This document shows positions 15,621 to 23,192 of a stretch of 23,269 nt of DNA, piece by piece (positions within the stretch are counted from its first letter, which is position 1; every line of letters starts with the position of its first letter). This DNA comes from B30-G6 sp964633115 (GTDB taxonomy: Bacteria > Desulfobacterota > Desulfobacteria > Desulfobacterales > B30-G6), in the NCBI GenBank assembly GCA_964633115.1, contig CAZWEO010000083.1, positions 1 to 23,269 on the forward strand. Direction: 5' to 3'. The notes below the pieces were generated by a model, which had not been told where the DNA came from, searched no databases, and saw nothing but the letters and a program-made list of their open reading frames with translations. Both the position numbers and the translations under genes were made by a program.

Positions 15621-17528
15621 ATGAGACCTGCCTATGCAGACTGCATTTTGCGTGTAAATCTGAGTGATGAATCCGTTAAGAAAGAACCGTTGCCGGAGGA
15701 TCTGGTGCGGCAGTTTATTGGAGGCAGGGGATTCGTTGCCAAAATGCTCTATGATGAAATAACCCCGGGAACAGACCCTTTTGATCCCGAAAATCTGTTG
15801 ATCGCTGCCACCGGACCGCTCACCGGCCATTTTCTGCCCGCTAGCGGCAAAACCCATTTCGGTACCAAGTCGCCGGCCACCGGTGGCTATGCAGACAGCA
15901 ACATGGGGGGGCATTTTGGTCCCCAGCTGAAATATGCCGGTTATGATGTGCTGGTGATCCGTGGTAAAGCACCGAGACCCAGTTACATGGTAATTGATGA
16001 CGACAGGGTTGAGATTCGGCCCGCCGGAAATCTTTGGGGGCAAGGTTCGCTTATAGCAGAAAAAAAACTCAAGGATGAGCTCGGAGACGCTTACCAGATT
16101 GTCACCATTGGTCCCGCCGGTGAAAACCAAATACGTTTTGCTTGCATTTCCCACGATTTTGGGCGCCAAGCAGGCCGAACCGGTGTTGGCGCGGTGATGG
16201 GTAGTAAAAACTTGAAAGCCATTGCCGTTAAGGGTACCGGCGCTATCCCGGTGGCTGATATCAATAGGGCTTATGCCACCGGCAAGCAAGCTTACCAAAA
16301 AGTCAAAGCCAAACCCGGTTTCGAGGGGTGGACACCGGAGGGCACCGCCGGCATCACCAATTGGACCAATGAAGTCGGCGTATTTCCGACCCGCAATTTT
16401 CAAACATCCTTCGCCGATCACTATGAGGACATCAATGGTCAGGCAGTCCTCGAACGGCTTAAAATCACCGACAAGGGTTGTTTCGGATGTCCAACTCCTT
16501 GTGGAAAATATGGTCATACTAAGACCGATCAGGGTTCCGCCTATGTGGAGGGTCCCGAATATGAAACCATTGCCATGTTTGGTGGAAATTGTGTCTTAAA
16601 GACCATTGAAGACGTGGCTTACGCAAATTATTTATGCGATGAGCTGGGATTGGATACCATTTCCGCAGGCGTGGTTGTCGGATGGGCTATCGAGTGTTTT
16701 GAGAAGGGGATTCTGACACATGCTGACATTGGGAGGGAACTAAAATTTTCGGAGTTGGATTCCGTTATCTACCTATTGGACAAGATTGCCAAACGCGAGG
16801 GCATCGGCGAATTGCTGGCTGAAGGCGTCAAAGTCGCAGCAGAAAAAACTGGAAATGATTCAGATAGATTTGCCATACATGTCAAGGGGCTGGAATGGTC
16901 GGGCTATGAGTGCCGTAATGCGCCCTCCATGATGCTGGCTTACATGACCGCTGATGTGGGTGCCCATCACAACCGGGCCTGGGTGCTGGGTCATGATATG
17001 GCGGGTGCCTGGACCAACGTGCACGATCTGATTGCCTCGGAAACAGAGATCAAAGCGCAACCCAAAGCAATTGTCAGCGATCGTAGCGCTGAGTACGTGA
17101 TCGAATCTCAGCACAAACGGTCCCTCTTCGATGTACTGGGGAACTGTCGCTTGCAAATGATGGAACTGGGCTTTGAGGCCGAAGAATATGCTGAACTCTA
17201 CTCTGTGATTACGGGGGATGAGAAAAGCTGGGAAGACCTCATTCAGGTATCAGAGTGCATCTGGCACTTAACCCGGGCATTTTCCGCACGAGAAATTGAT
17301 GGTTTTGGTCGGCATTTAGATTTACCCCCGCAGCGGATGTATGCAGAGCCGATTAAAGATGGACCCAACAAAGGCCATTTTTTATCTAAAACTGATATCG
17401 ATAATCTGCTGAATTGGTACTATAAAGCCAGGGGATGGAATGAGAAAGGCATTCCATCAAAGCAAACATTGCTGCGGGTCGGTCTTATTGAGGTAGCTAA
17501 GGAAATGGAGAATTTGGGATACAACTAA
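15621..17528 (+). CDS. Aldehyde:ferredoxin oxidoreductase, tungsten-type large subunit
   Basis: It oxidises an aldehyde to the carboxylic acid at a tungsten (or molybdenum) bis-pyranopterin site and passes electrons through a [4Fe-4S] cluster. The 635-residue protein is full length. Cluster ligands are C287, C290 and C294 (GCFGCPTPCG), plus C509 in DVLGNC, where D504 also matches the D-x4-C of the Pyrococcus furiosus enzyme. GPEYETIAMFGGN (E313) and DVGAHHNRAW (H449/H450) fit the active-site region. The N-terminus (LPEDLVRQFIGGRGFVAKML, GPLTGHFLPASGKTHFG) is typical. AAGGAGGTGG lies ahead of the ATG. Its setting between an MttB and a DAO-type amine oxidoreductase suggests aldehydes from amine breakdown, including formaldehyde or semialdehydes, as substrates; this is inference. 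The true aldehyde preference of this family cannot be told from sequence. Confidence 0.95.
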   Translation: MRPAYADCILRVNLSDESVKKEPLPEDLVRQFIGGRGFVAKMLYDEITPGTDPFDPENLLIAATGPLTGHFLPASGKTHFGTKSPATGGYADSNMGGHFGPQLKYAGYDVLVIRGKAPRPSYMVIDDDRVEIRPAGNLWGQGSLIAEKKLKDELGDAYQIVTIGPAGENQIRFACISHDFGRQAGRTGVGAVMGSKNLKAIAVKGTGAIPVADINRAYATGKQAYQKVKAKPGFEGWTPEGTAGITNWTNEVGVFPTRNFQTSFADHYEDINGQAVLERLKITDKGCFGCPTPCGKYGHTKTDQGSAYVEGPEYETIAMFGGNCVLKTIEDVAYANYLCDELGLDTISAGVVVGWAIECFEKGILTHADIGRELKFSELDSVIYLLDKIAKREGIGELLAEGVKVAAEKTGNDSDRFAIHVKGLEWSGYECRNAPSMMLAYMTADVGAHHNRAWVLGHDMAGAWTNVHDLIASETEIKAQPKAIVSDRSAEYVIESQHKRSLFDVLGNCRLQMMELGFEAEEYAELYSVITGDEKSWEDLIQVSECIWHLTRAFSAREIDGFGRHLDLPPQRMYAEPIKDGPNKGHFLSKTDIDNLLNWYYKARGWNEKGIPSKQTLLRVGLIEVAKEMENLGYN

Positions 17529-17581
17529 CGCTGGTCCCAACCATATGGTTTTTGGGGCGCTGCTATTGGAGGAAGTAAAAA

Positions 17582-18784
17582 ATGGGAAAGATACTTACGC
17601 CAGAAGAGAATGATTTTGGTAAAACCGATGCGGTGGTTATTGGAGGTGGGATTGTGGGTGCGGCCACGGCCTTTTGGCTTTCGAGAGCAGGATTGGATGT
17701 TGTGCTCGTCGAAATGCGGGACGGCTTGTCGACCTTAACGACACCCGCTTCAGCCGAATGCTTTCGGGCCCAGTTCACCGAACCGGCCATGGCAGCCCTG
17801 GCAATTCCGAGTATTGAGATGTTCGAGCATTTTGATGAAGTTATCGGCATACCAGGATACAACATTTCTATCAAACAGCAGGGGTATCTTTTCATCACCG
17901 ACAACCCGGCTATGGTTGCTGACCTAAAAGAGAACGTAGATCAGCAGCATAAATTGGGTGTTACCGATTCTGAATTTCTCGAACGCGATGAGATTATGGC
18001 TAGATTCCCATATATTTCACCCAATGTGGTGGCGGCGACATTCCGCCAACGGGACGGATGGTTGTCATGTCACGAAACAACCCAGGGATTTGCCAAAGGT
18101 TGTGATGCCCGGTTTTTTATCAACACCAAAACCCTTGGAATCCAAACAGATCAAAAAGGAATCTGCGCGGTTGAAACCAACCGGGGAATTCTTCAGAGCC
18201 GGATTGTGGTCAACGCGGCCGGTCCTTTTGCTGCTGATATTGGAAGAATGGTGAATCTGGATTTGCCGCTGGAGACGGTTCGTAGGCAAAAAGTTTATAT
18301 AAAAACTTCAGTTGAGATTCCTCAAGAAGCTCCGTTTACAGTAAATGTCAGTAATAATTCTTATTGGCGCCCAGAACCCGGCGGCGTGCTTATGGCTTGG
18401 GTGGATTCGGATGAACCAGCAAGTCAGCCTACTGAGAGGGTTCAAACAGATTGGGAGTTTCCGGCCGTCACCTTGGATAAAGTCAAGCACCTGACACCAT
18501 TGTTTGAAGAAGTCGAAAAAACAGTTCGCCAGCCCGACATGAATACCTCGGCAGGATATTATGTTTATACGCCCGATGACCAACCGTTGATCGGACCGAT
18601 CCCGGAAGTTCCTGGATTTTATGTCAATTGCGGTTACTGGGCCGGTGTAATGCTATCTCCGCAAGCTGGCAAGCGGGTCAGTGATCTTGTGACCGGAAAG
18701 ATGGATCCCAAGGACAATCCCCTAAGACCGTCCCGGTTTAAAGAGGGTCTCGTGAAAAAGGGCAAAACTATGATGAGTCATTAA
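17582..18784 (+). CDS. FAD-dependent oxidoreductase, DAO family (sarcosine/D-amino-acid oxidase type)
   Basis: This predicted flavoenzyme of 400 residues oxidises a C-N bond in an amino acid or N-methyl amino acid, releasing an imine that hydrolyses to an aldehyde or keto acid. The Rossmann motif AVVIGGGIVGAATAFWLSRA is at 17-36, with E44 (VVLVE) for the ribose. Further DAO blocks are RIVVNAAGPFAADIGRMVNL (about 202-221) and YVYTPDDQPLIGPIPEVPGF near residue 320-340, followed by the substrate-lid C-terminus VNCGYWAGVMLSPQAGKRVS. GGAGGAAG precedes the ATG. In an anaerobe it would act as a dehydrogenase, not an oxygen-using oxidase. Next to MttB2 and the aldehyde oxidoreductase it fits a demethylation role, for example on sarcosine- or dimethylglycine-like products, but D-amino acids are equally possible. 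Confidence 0.9.
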   Translation: MGKILTPEENDFGKTDAVVIGGGIVGAATAFWLSRAGLDVVLVEMRDGLSTLTTPASAECFRAQFTEPAMAALAIPSIEMFEHFDEVIGIPGYNISIKQQGYLFITDNPAMVADLKENVDQQHKLGVTDSEFLERDEIMARFPYISPNVVAATFRQRDGWLSCHETTQGFAKGCDARFFINTKTLGIQTDQKGICAVETNRGILQSRIVVNAAGPFAADIGRMVNLDLPLETVRRQKVYIKTSVEIPQEAPFTVNVSNNSYWRPEPGGVLMAWVDSDEPASQPTERVQTDWEFPAVTLDKVKHLTPLFEEVEKTVRQPDMNTSAGYYVYTPDDQPLIGPIPEVPGFYVNCGYWAGVMLSPQAGKRVSDLVTGKMDPKDNPLRPSRFKEGLVKKGKTMMSH

Positions 18785-18875
18785 AAAAATATGGAGCATC
18801 AGGTTTAAGCTTATTTTTATTGCTGTGTTGGCCTTTAAAAAAGAACGTCCAACATCGAACATCGATGACTTAGAT

Positions 18876-18921
18876 GTCAGAAGACAGAATTCAGGAGTCA
18901 GAATTCTGTCTTCTGACTCCT
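18876..18921. repeat. Intergenic repeat with two mutually exclusive hairpins
   Basis: GTCAGAAGACAGAATTC (18876-18892) and its exact reverse complement (18901-18917) form a 17-bp stem around an 8-base loop. A second stem, AGGAGTCAGAA (18893-18903) with TTCTGACTCCT (18911-18921), uses part of the same bases and so competes with the first. The GTCAGAA / GAATTC wording is typical of low-complexity intergenic repeats I associate with Desulfobacterota. A short AACATCGA tandem repeat lies just upstream at about 18851-18866. Confidence 0.75.
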
Positions 18922-18974
18922 CATTGATCGTAGCTTTGAATAGAGATATATTTCTGTAATGGATGAGGAGCGAT

Positions 18975-19853
18975 ATGTTACTAGGCCTACATTCCTATAG
19001 TTTTCATTTACACGGGCTAGGGCAGTGCTGGGGAGCATTCGAGCATAACTGGGAAGGCGCCATGGGCATCCACCAGTTAATGGCGTTTGCCGTAGAATAT
19101 GGCCTAGATGGGCTCCATATCACCGCTGCAGACTGCCAGGGTACTCAAAGCGAACAACTGCAACAAATTCGAGCGGCCGCCGAAGCCAGGGGACTATACC
19201 TGGAATACAATTTTTCCATGGATGAAGCCTATGATAAGCGCCTGACAAATACATTGGAAGAAGGTATTTCGATTGCACATGCGCTGGGTGCTGGGATCGC
19301 TAAAGTCAGCATGGATCTCAAGCGTCCTCGCCCCATCAGCGCAAGCCGTTTTCACCCAATCGTTAAAAGTCAGCTCGAGCAGTTTGTCATGCAATTAAGG
19401 ATTGCCGCACCCATGGCCCAGGAAAAAGGAGTCCGGATTGCTGTAGAGAATCACACCGATGCCTTTTCGGAGGAAGTTTTGTGGGTTCTCGATCAGGTGG
19501 ACCATCCAAATATCGGGGCCTGTGTGGATACAGTCAACGCGATACATGTCACCGAAGATCCCTTAATGGCCATATCAAACCTAGCCCCCAGGGCGTTTAC
19601 GAACCACTTTCGGGATAATCGGATTGTCATCCAGCATGATGGTGTTCGATTTACGGGGTCTGCTGTGGGGGAAGGTGACCTGGATATGAAGAAGGCCTAT
19701 GAGATCATCAGGGACAAATCATCTATGAATCAGATCAATATTGAACTGGACATGGATGCTATATCTGACGATCCAATCGAAGCACAACGTCACGAATACG
19801 AGGCTGTTGTCAGGAGTATTCATTACTGCCGAGACGTATTGGGGGTTTCATGA
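18975..19853 (+). CDS. Sugar-phosphate isomerase/epimerase-like TIM-barrel protein
   Basis: The 292-residue protein belongs to the xylose-isomerase-like AP-endonuclease-2 superfamily (COG1082). Likely metal ligands are E158 (IAVENHTDAF), D185 (GACVDTVNAI), H211 (TNHFRDNR) and E257 (INIELDMDA). Such proteins catalyse isomerisation, epimerisation, dehydration or C-C bond chemistry on small hydroxy or keto compounds, and the exact reaction here is unknown. The ATG at 18975 has GAGGAG close upstream; the in-frame ATG at 18963 has no site. A repeat-bearing gap of 190 bp separates it from the DAO-type gene. It may still be part of the MttB2 unit, perhaps as a racemase or epimerase, but that is conjecture. 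Confidence 0.85.
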   Translation: MLLGLHSYSFHLHGLGQCWGAFEHNWEGAMGIHQLMAFAVEYGLDGLHITAADCQGTQSEQLQQIRAAAEARGLYLEYNFSMDEAYDKRLTNTLEEGISIAHALGAGIAKVSMDLKRPRPISASRFHPIVKSQLEQFVMQLRIAAPMAQEKGVRIAVENHTDAFSEEVLWVLDQVDHPNIGACVDTVNAIHVTEDPLMAISNLAPRAFTNHFRDNRIVIQHDGVRFTGSAVGEGDLDMKKAYEIIRDKSSMNQINIELDMDAISDDPIEAQRHEYEAVVRSIHYCRDVLGVS

Positions 19854-19934
19854 TTGAAAAACATCCTGCCCCTGAATTAAAGTGCGATTACATCTCGAAT
19901 CCTTGATGCGTCAGTAGCCCATGAAAGAATTGTC

Positions 19935-19963
19935 TTGACAGCATCGGCGTTTATTAATATTAT
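19935..19963 (+). promoter_or_regulatory. Promoter of the padR-gyrI pair
   Basis: TTGACA (19935-19940) and TATTAT (19958-19963) are separated by exactly 17 bp, an excellent sigma-70-type promoter. The expected start of transcription is near 19970. The operator at 19955-19978 covers the -10 box and start point. Confidence 0.75.
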
Positions 19964-19978
19964 AGTACTATAATATTA
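19955..19978. promoter_or_regulatory. PadR operator (perfect 24-bp palindrome)
   Basis: Each half is TAATATTATAGT read inward, centred on 19966/19967. It overlaps the -10 box, so binding would block RNA polymerase. PadR proteins usually bind such AT-rich palindromes at their own promoters, so autorepression is the natural reading. Confidence 0.7.
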
Positions 19979-19997
19979 TATGAATAGGATAAAGAGC

Positions 19998-20543
19998 ATG
20001 ACACCTGCCGAATTTATCATCTTGAGTCTGATTGTGGAAAAACCCAGTCATGGCTGGGAAATTGAACAGATAATCGAAAAGCGGGGTATGCGCGAATGGA
20101 CCGCTTTAGGTTTCTCATCGATCTATTATCTGCTGCAGAAACTGGAGAAAAAAAATCTAATTAAAAGTCGCACAGAGGCGATGCCCGGGCGTGGTCCGGC
20201 GCGCAAGATCTATCAGGCCACCGCAGGTGGTAGCGAAGCCTGCCGTGAGCAAACCCTGGCAGCGTTACAAACAACCCATCGGTTCCAGGCCCCAATCCTG
20301 ATGGGCTTGGCCAATCTGCCGCATGTGTCGATACCAGAAGCATTGGCTGGTCTTAAACAATATCGACGGAATTTAAAAGAGCGATTAATACGTATAAAGG
20401 CCCGTCGGCTCGTTCAGAGACCGATTGCCTTTCATGTTGAGGCTCTGTTTGATTACAGCCTTATAAGCATTGAGGCTGAAAAAAAATGGATCGAAAAAAT
20501 GATAAAACAATTGGAGGTTAAAGATGGTGAAGATCGATTTTAA
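19998..20543 (+). CDS. PadR-family transcriptional regulator
   Basis: The 181-residue repressor has a PadR winged helix in its first 85 residues: MTPAEFIILSLIVEKPSHGW, then EIEQIIEKRG, the recognition region SSIYYLLQKLEKKNLI, and the wing GRGPARKIYQAT. The C-terminal half is helical and rich in Arg/Lys (LKERLIRIKARR) and probably mediates dimerisation. I prefer ATG 19998, with AGGA 8 bases upstream, over ATG 19980, which would leave only a ten-base leader and no binding site. Its gene ends 20 bp inside the GyrI-like gene, a tight translational overlap. PadR proteins typically sense small hydrophobic or aromatic compounds and derepress a neighbour; here the GyrI-like protein is the likely target. 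Confidence 0.93.
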   Translation: MTPAEFIILSLIVEKPSHGWEIEQIIEKRGMREWTALGFSSIYYLLQKLEKKNLIKSRTEAMPGRGPARKIYQATAGGSEACREQTLAALQTTHRFQAPILMGLANLPHVSIPEALAGLKQYRRNLKERLIRIKARRLVQRPIAFHVEALFDYSLISIEAEKKWIEKMIKQLEVKDGEDRF

Positions 20544-21147
20544 GAAAGAACTCAAAGAAATATACGGTACGAAAGCCAAAACGTTTGAGATTGTCAATGT
20601 GCATGAAATGAATTTTCTGATGATTGATGGTCATGGTAATCCCAATACGGCCCAGTCATACCAGGAGGCACTTATGGCCTTGTATGGCGTGGCCTATAAA
20701 CTCAAATTCATGAGCAAGAAAAACCTGGGTAAAGATTACGTAGTACCGCCGTTGGAAGGACTCTGGTGGGCAGAGGACATGACCGCATTTACCAGCGGGA
20801 ATAAAGATGACTGGGATTGGACCATGATGATCATGCAACCGGATTGGATATCAGCGCAAATGTTTGCGCAATGTAAAGAATTGGTGCAAAAAGCCAAAAA
20901 TCCCATCGCACTTTCAAAGCTACGTTTAGAGCACTACCATGAAGGGTTGTCGGTACAGATTCTACACCTGGGTTCTTACGATGATGAAGCCCCTACGATT
21001 GCCAAACTACATAACGAATTTATGCCGGAGAATAAGCTAAATGAAGCCGGCAAACACCATGAAATTTATCTGAGTGATCCTCGTCGCGTGGCACCCGAAA
21101 AACTGAAAACGATTCTCAGACAACCGGTAAAAAGTTATAATATGTAG
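20524..21147 (+). CDS. GyrI-like small-molecule-binding domain protein
   Basis: The 207-residue protein matches the GyrI-like family (COG4832 type). It opens with the block MVKIDFKKELKEIYGTKAKT, then MNFLMIDGHGNPNTAQSYQE and the Trp-rich GLWWAEDM, and ends near KHHEIYLSDPRRVAPEKLKT. Such proteins form a SHS2/GyrI pocket that binds small hydrophobic molecules; some are hydrolases or multidrug sensors, and most are uncharacterised. It overlaps the padR reading frame by 20 bp and has GGAGG (20513-20517) as ribosome binding site. The padR-gyrI-like pairing recurs in many bacteria, consistent with a sensor or detoxifier controlled by its neighbour. The ligand is unknown. Confidence 0.88.
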   Translation: MVKIDFKKELKEIYGTKAKTFEIVNVHEMNFLMIDGHGNPNTAQSYQEALMALYGVAYKLKFMSKKNLGKDYVVPPLEGLWWAEDMTAFTSGNKDDWDWTMMIMQPDWISAQMFAQCKELVQKAKNPIALSKLRLEHYHEGLSVQILHLGSYDDEAPTIAKLHNEFMPENKLNEAGKHHEIYLSDPRRVAPEKLKTILRQPVKSYNM

Positions 21148-21228
21148 GTGGTATGGTATTAGTCACTTACAAGTTCAAATGACAGTAAAACGCACACCTT
21201 TCAAAGAACAAAAAGCGAATGATGATTT

Positions 21229-21360
21229 CAGAATGTAGAATATCGAATGTCGAAGGAATGAGTCGCTTCGCTCCGGCATTATTCAGTGGTCTTTTTAAAT
21301 CATTGCCAGCGCACAGCGCTTCCATCCTTCTAGATTCTGAATTCATTATTCTGCATTCTG
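21229..21360. repeat. Intergenic element with 13-bp terminal inverted repeats
   Basis: CAGAATGTAGAAT (21229-21241) and ATTCTGCATTCTG (21348-21360) pair at 12 of 13 positions. The interior includes a GAATATCGAATGTCGAA-like stretch and the GCGCACAGCGC palindrome near 21310. The ends share the AGAAT/ATTCT wording of the repeat at 18876. It could be a degenerate non-coding mobile repeat or an assembly of small extragenic repeats. Confidence 0.5.
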
Positions 21361-21459
21361 CAATTTGCTGTTTCTAGCCTTGTTTGGTTGTGGCTTGTCC
21401 ACGTTGGGAGGATAAAGATAAATTTTTTTCCATGTCTCTATAATATCAGAATTTTTTAG

Positions 21460-21498
21460 AAGCCATTTCAAAATTAGGATTTTGGAATGGCTTTTACT
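21460..21498 (+). terminator. Intrinsic-terminator-like hairpin before mttB3
   Basis: AAGCCATTTCAAAAT (21460-21474) pairs with ATTTTGGAATGGCTT (21479-21493) over 15 positions, with one U-G wobble and a TAGG loop, followed by TTACTATT. It would end transcripts reading forward toward mttB3, making that gene an independent unit. Confidence 0.55.
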
Positions 21499-21701
21499 AT
21501 TTGATTGACAAATTTCGCATATTACCCTAACAGTGCGATTTCAAGCTATCCCGCTTAGATTGAACTAATTCTTTCATTCATGCCAAGAAAGGGATTGACA
21601 GCACAGCCTTCAATTTTCACCTGTACCACTTTCCACGAATTCAAAGGCACCCAAACAATATAATTGCAGTCATGCAACCGCATTTCAATTAAGGATAGGC
21701 A

Positions 21702-23135
21702 ATGAAATATTCCCTTCACAACATGATGAGCCCGCAAGAGATGTCAAAGGTACATGCAGCCTCCTTGTCAATTCTCGAAGAAACAGGGATGCAAATCGAT
21801 CACGTCGATGCGCGCAGTATTCTACATGATGCAGGCGCCATGACAGATAAAGATAACGCGTTGGTTAAGTTTCCGGCAGACATGGTGGAGGCGTGTCTGA
21901 AAAAGATTCCAAAATCAATTTGCCTGGCTGGTCGTGATATAGAATATGATTTGACACTTTCTCCGGAGCAACCATTTGTAACCCGCTGTTCTACGGGTTT
22001 GACTGCCGTGGTGGATTATCGGAATGGAGCCTACCGGGACGCCTTGCTTAAAGATCAGAAAGAATTGGCTGTGTTGGCCGATGCTTTGGAACATGTGGAC
22101 CTGGCGGGATCTCTGACGGTACATGATGTACCCGCTAAAACTGCCGACTTACATGCGGTCAAAACGTTATTGGAAAATCAGCGCAAACATTTCATGAGTC
22201 TCACCATGGGCCCTAAAAACATGCGCTACCATATAGAGATGCAGATGGCGGTTAGAGGGTCCCGTGAGGCGGTTCAAGCACGACCGTTGTTCCATCCAAT
22301 TGCCTGCCTGATTTCACCTTTGTATATTCCGGAAAATGACATCGAAATCATGATGATAGCGGGAGAATATGGGCTGCCGATAAAACTACCGGTACTACCT
22401 ATGCTGGGTGCCAGCGCGCCGGTTTCCCTGGCCGGTACCCTGGCACTGGGAAATGCCGAAGTTCTGGGCGCATTCACAGTATTACAAACACTGTACCCCG
22501 GTAATCCCACCTTATACTATGTTGCGCCATCACTCATGAATATGCGCACCGGTGAGGGTATATCAGCCGGCCCTGAAAACAACCTGCTTTACGCCGCATT
22601 TATACAGATGGCAAGATCGTTCTACCAGGTTCCTTGTGACATGGCGCCCCTTATGAGCGATGGTATCCTTCCCGAACAGGCCACGTATCAAAAGGGGACT
22701 GGCCTTTTAATGGCTGGTTTATCAGGTTCCAATATAATTGCCGGAATTGGATGTCTCGATGGTGGCATGGCTATCAGCTTTCAAGAGATGGTCTTGGATA
22801 ATGAAATAGCTGCCATGACGCGTAGACTGCTGTCCGGATTTGAAATAAGTGAAGATACCCTTGCAATTGATTCGATTGATCGGGTTGGCCCAAGGGGAAA
22901 TTTTCTCACTGACGCCTATACTCTGGAAAATTGTCGTAAACAGTCTCTGTTTTCACCAGAACTTTTTAGTTTCCACAATCATGCCACTTGGCAACATGAT
23001 CCCAAGCATCTTTCCGATAAAGCCGCGGACAAAGTGAAAAGTATCCTGGCAACCCACGAAGTACCGCCCCTTGAAGCAAATGTGCTTAAGGAGTTGGATA
23101 GAATTGTTAAGGCGGCTGACGCAGATATTAATTAG
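21702..23135 (+). CDS. MttB3: pyrrolysine-free trimethylamine methyltransferase (MttB) family protein
   Basis: This predicted amine:corrinoid methyltransferase has 477 residues and an uninterrupted frame, so no pyrrolysine codon. It aligns closely with MttB1 across its length: shared blocks include DVPAKTADLHAVKTLLENQR with KHFMSLTMGPKNM, MLGASAPVSLAGTLALGNAE with VLGAF, and HEVPPLE at the C-terminus. Both lack the SDAK-type block seen in MttB2 and have APLMSDG / PALISDG there instead, so they form a separate subgroup. AAGGAT (21691-21696) lies 5 bases before the ATG. A terminator-like hairpin separates it from the padR-gyrI pair, and an inverted repeat spans its stop codon. Its substrate is unknown and may be related to that of MttB1. 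Confidence 0.9.
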   Translation: MKYSLHNMMSPQEMSKVHAASLSILEETGMQIDHVDARSILHDAGAMTDKDNALVKFPADMVEACLKKIPKSICLAGRDIEYDLTLSPEQPFVTRCSTGLTAVVDYRNGAYRDALLKDQKELAVLADALEHVDLAGSLTVHDVPAKTADLHAVKTLLENQRKHFMSLTMGPKNMRYHIEMQMAVRGSREAVQARPLFHPIACLISPLYIPENDIEIMMIAGEYGLPIKLPVLPMLGASAPVSLAGTLALGNAEVLGAFTVLQTLYPGNPTLYYVAPSLMNMRTGEGISAGPENNLLYAAFIQMARSFYQVPCDMAPLMSDGILPEQATYQKGTGLLMAGLSGSNIIAGIGCLDGGMAISFQEMVLDNEIAAMTRRLLSGFEISEDTLAIDSIDRVGPRGNFLTDAYTLENCRKQSLFSPELFSFHNHATWQHDPKHLSDKAADKVKSILATHEVPPLEANVLKELDRIVKAADADIN

Positions 23136-23192
23136 ACGAACGGTAGCTTTCAGCATTCAGCCCTCAGCAGCTTAAAGCTGACATCTGCGTCA
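23117..23192. repeat. Inverted repeats spanning the end of mttB3
   Basis: TGACGCAGAT (23117-23126) lies inside the last codons of mttB3 and is exactly matched by ATCTGCGTCA (23183-23192) beyond the stop. Nested within are AGCTTT/AAAGCT (23145-23150 and 23174-23179) and the odd palindrome CAGCTTAAAGCTG (23168-23180). There is no T-run. A stabilising 3' structure or terminator is possible. The remaining bases to the window end hold nothing else I can name. Confidence 0.5.

Larger units (their letters stand above)
21148..21701. other. Repeat-rich spacer between the GyrI-like gene and mttB3
   Basis: No convincing gene is present. It holds an approximately 130-bp element with imperfect terminal inverted repeats (21229-21360) and a terminator-like hairpin (21460-21493). 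TTGACA boxes at 21505-21510 and 21595-21600 could belong to an mttB3 promoter, though neither has a good -10 at 17 bp. A minus-strand frame ending at 21555 reads like protein for about 45 codons but has no motif I recognise. Confidence 0.5.

Noticed and set aside
15543..16517. 324-codon minus-strand frame opposite the ferredoxin/oxidoreductase genes
   Set aside because: Shadow of the strongly conserved oxidoreductase gene; no plausible motif or start site.
21555..21706. Minus-strand frame of about 45-60 codons with protein-like composition (several Trp, ending NERISSI)
   Set aside because: No ribosome binding site and no recognisable motif, and it overlaps the mttB3 start region. It may be a gene relic, but I cannot support a call.
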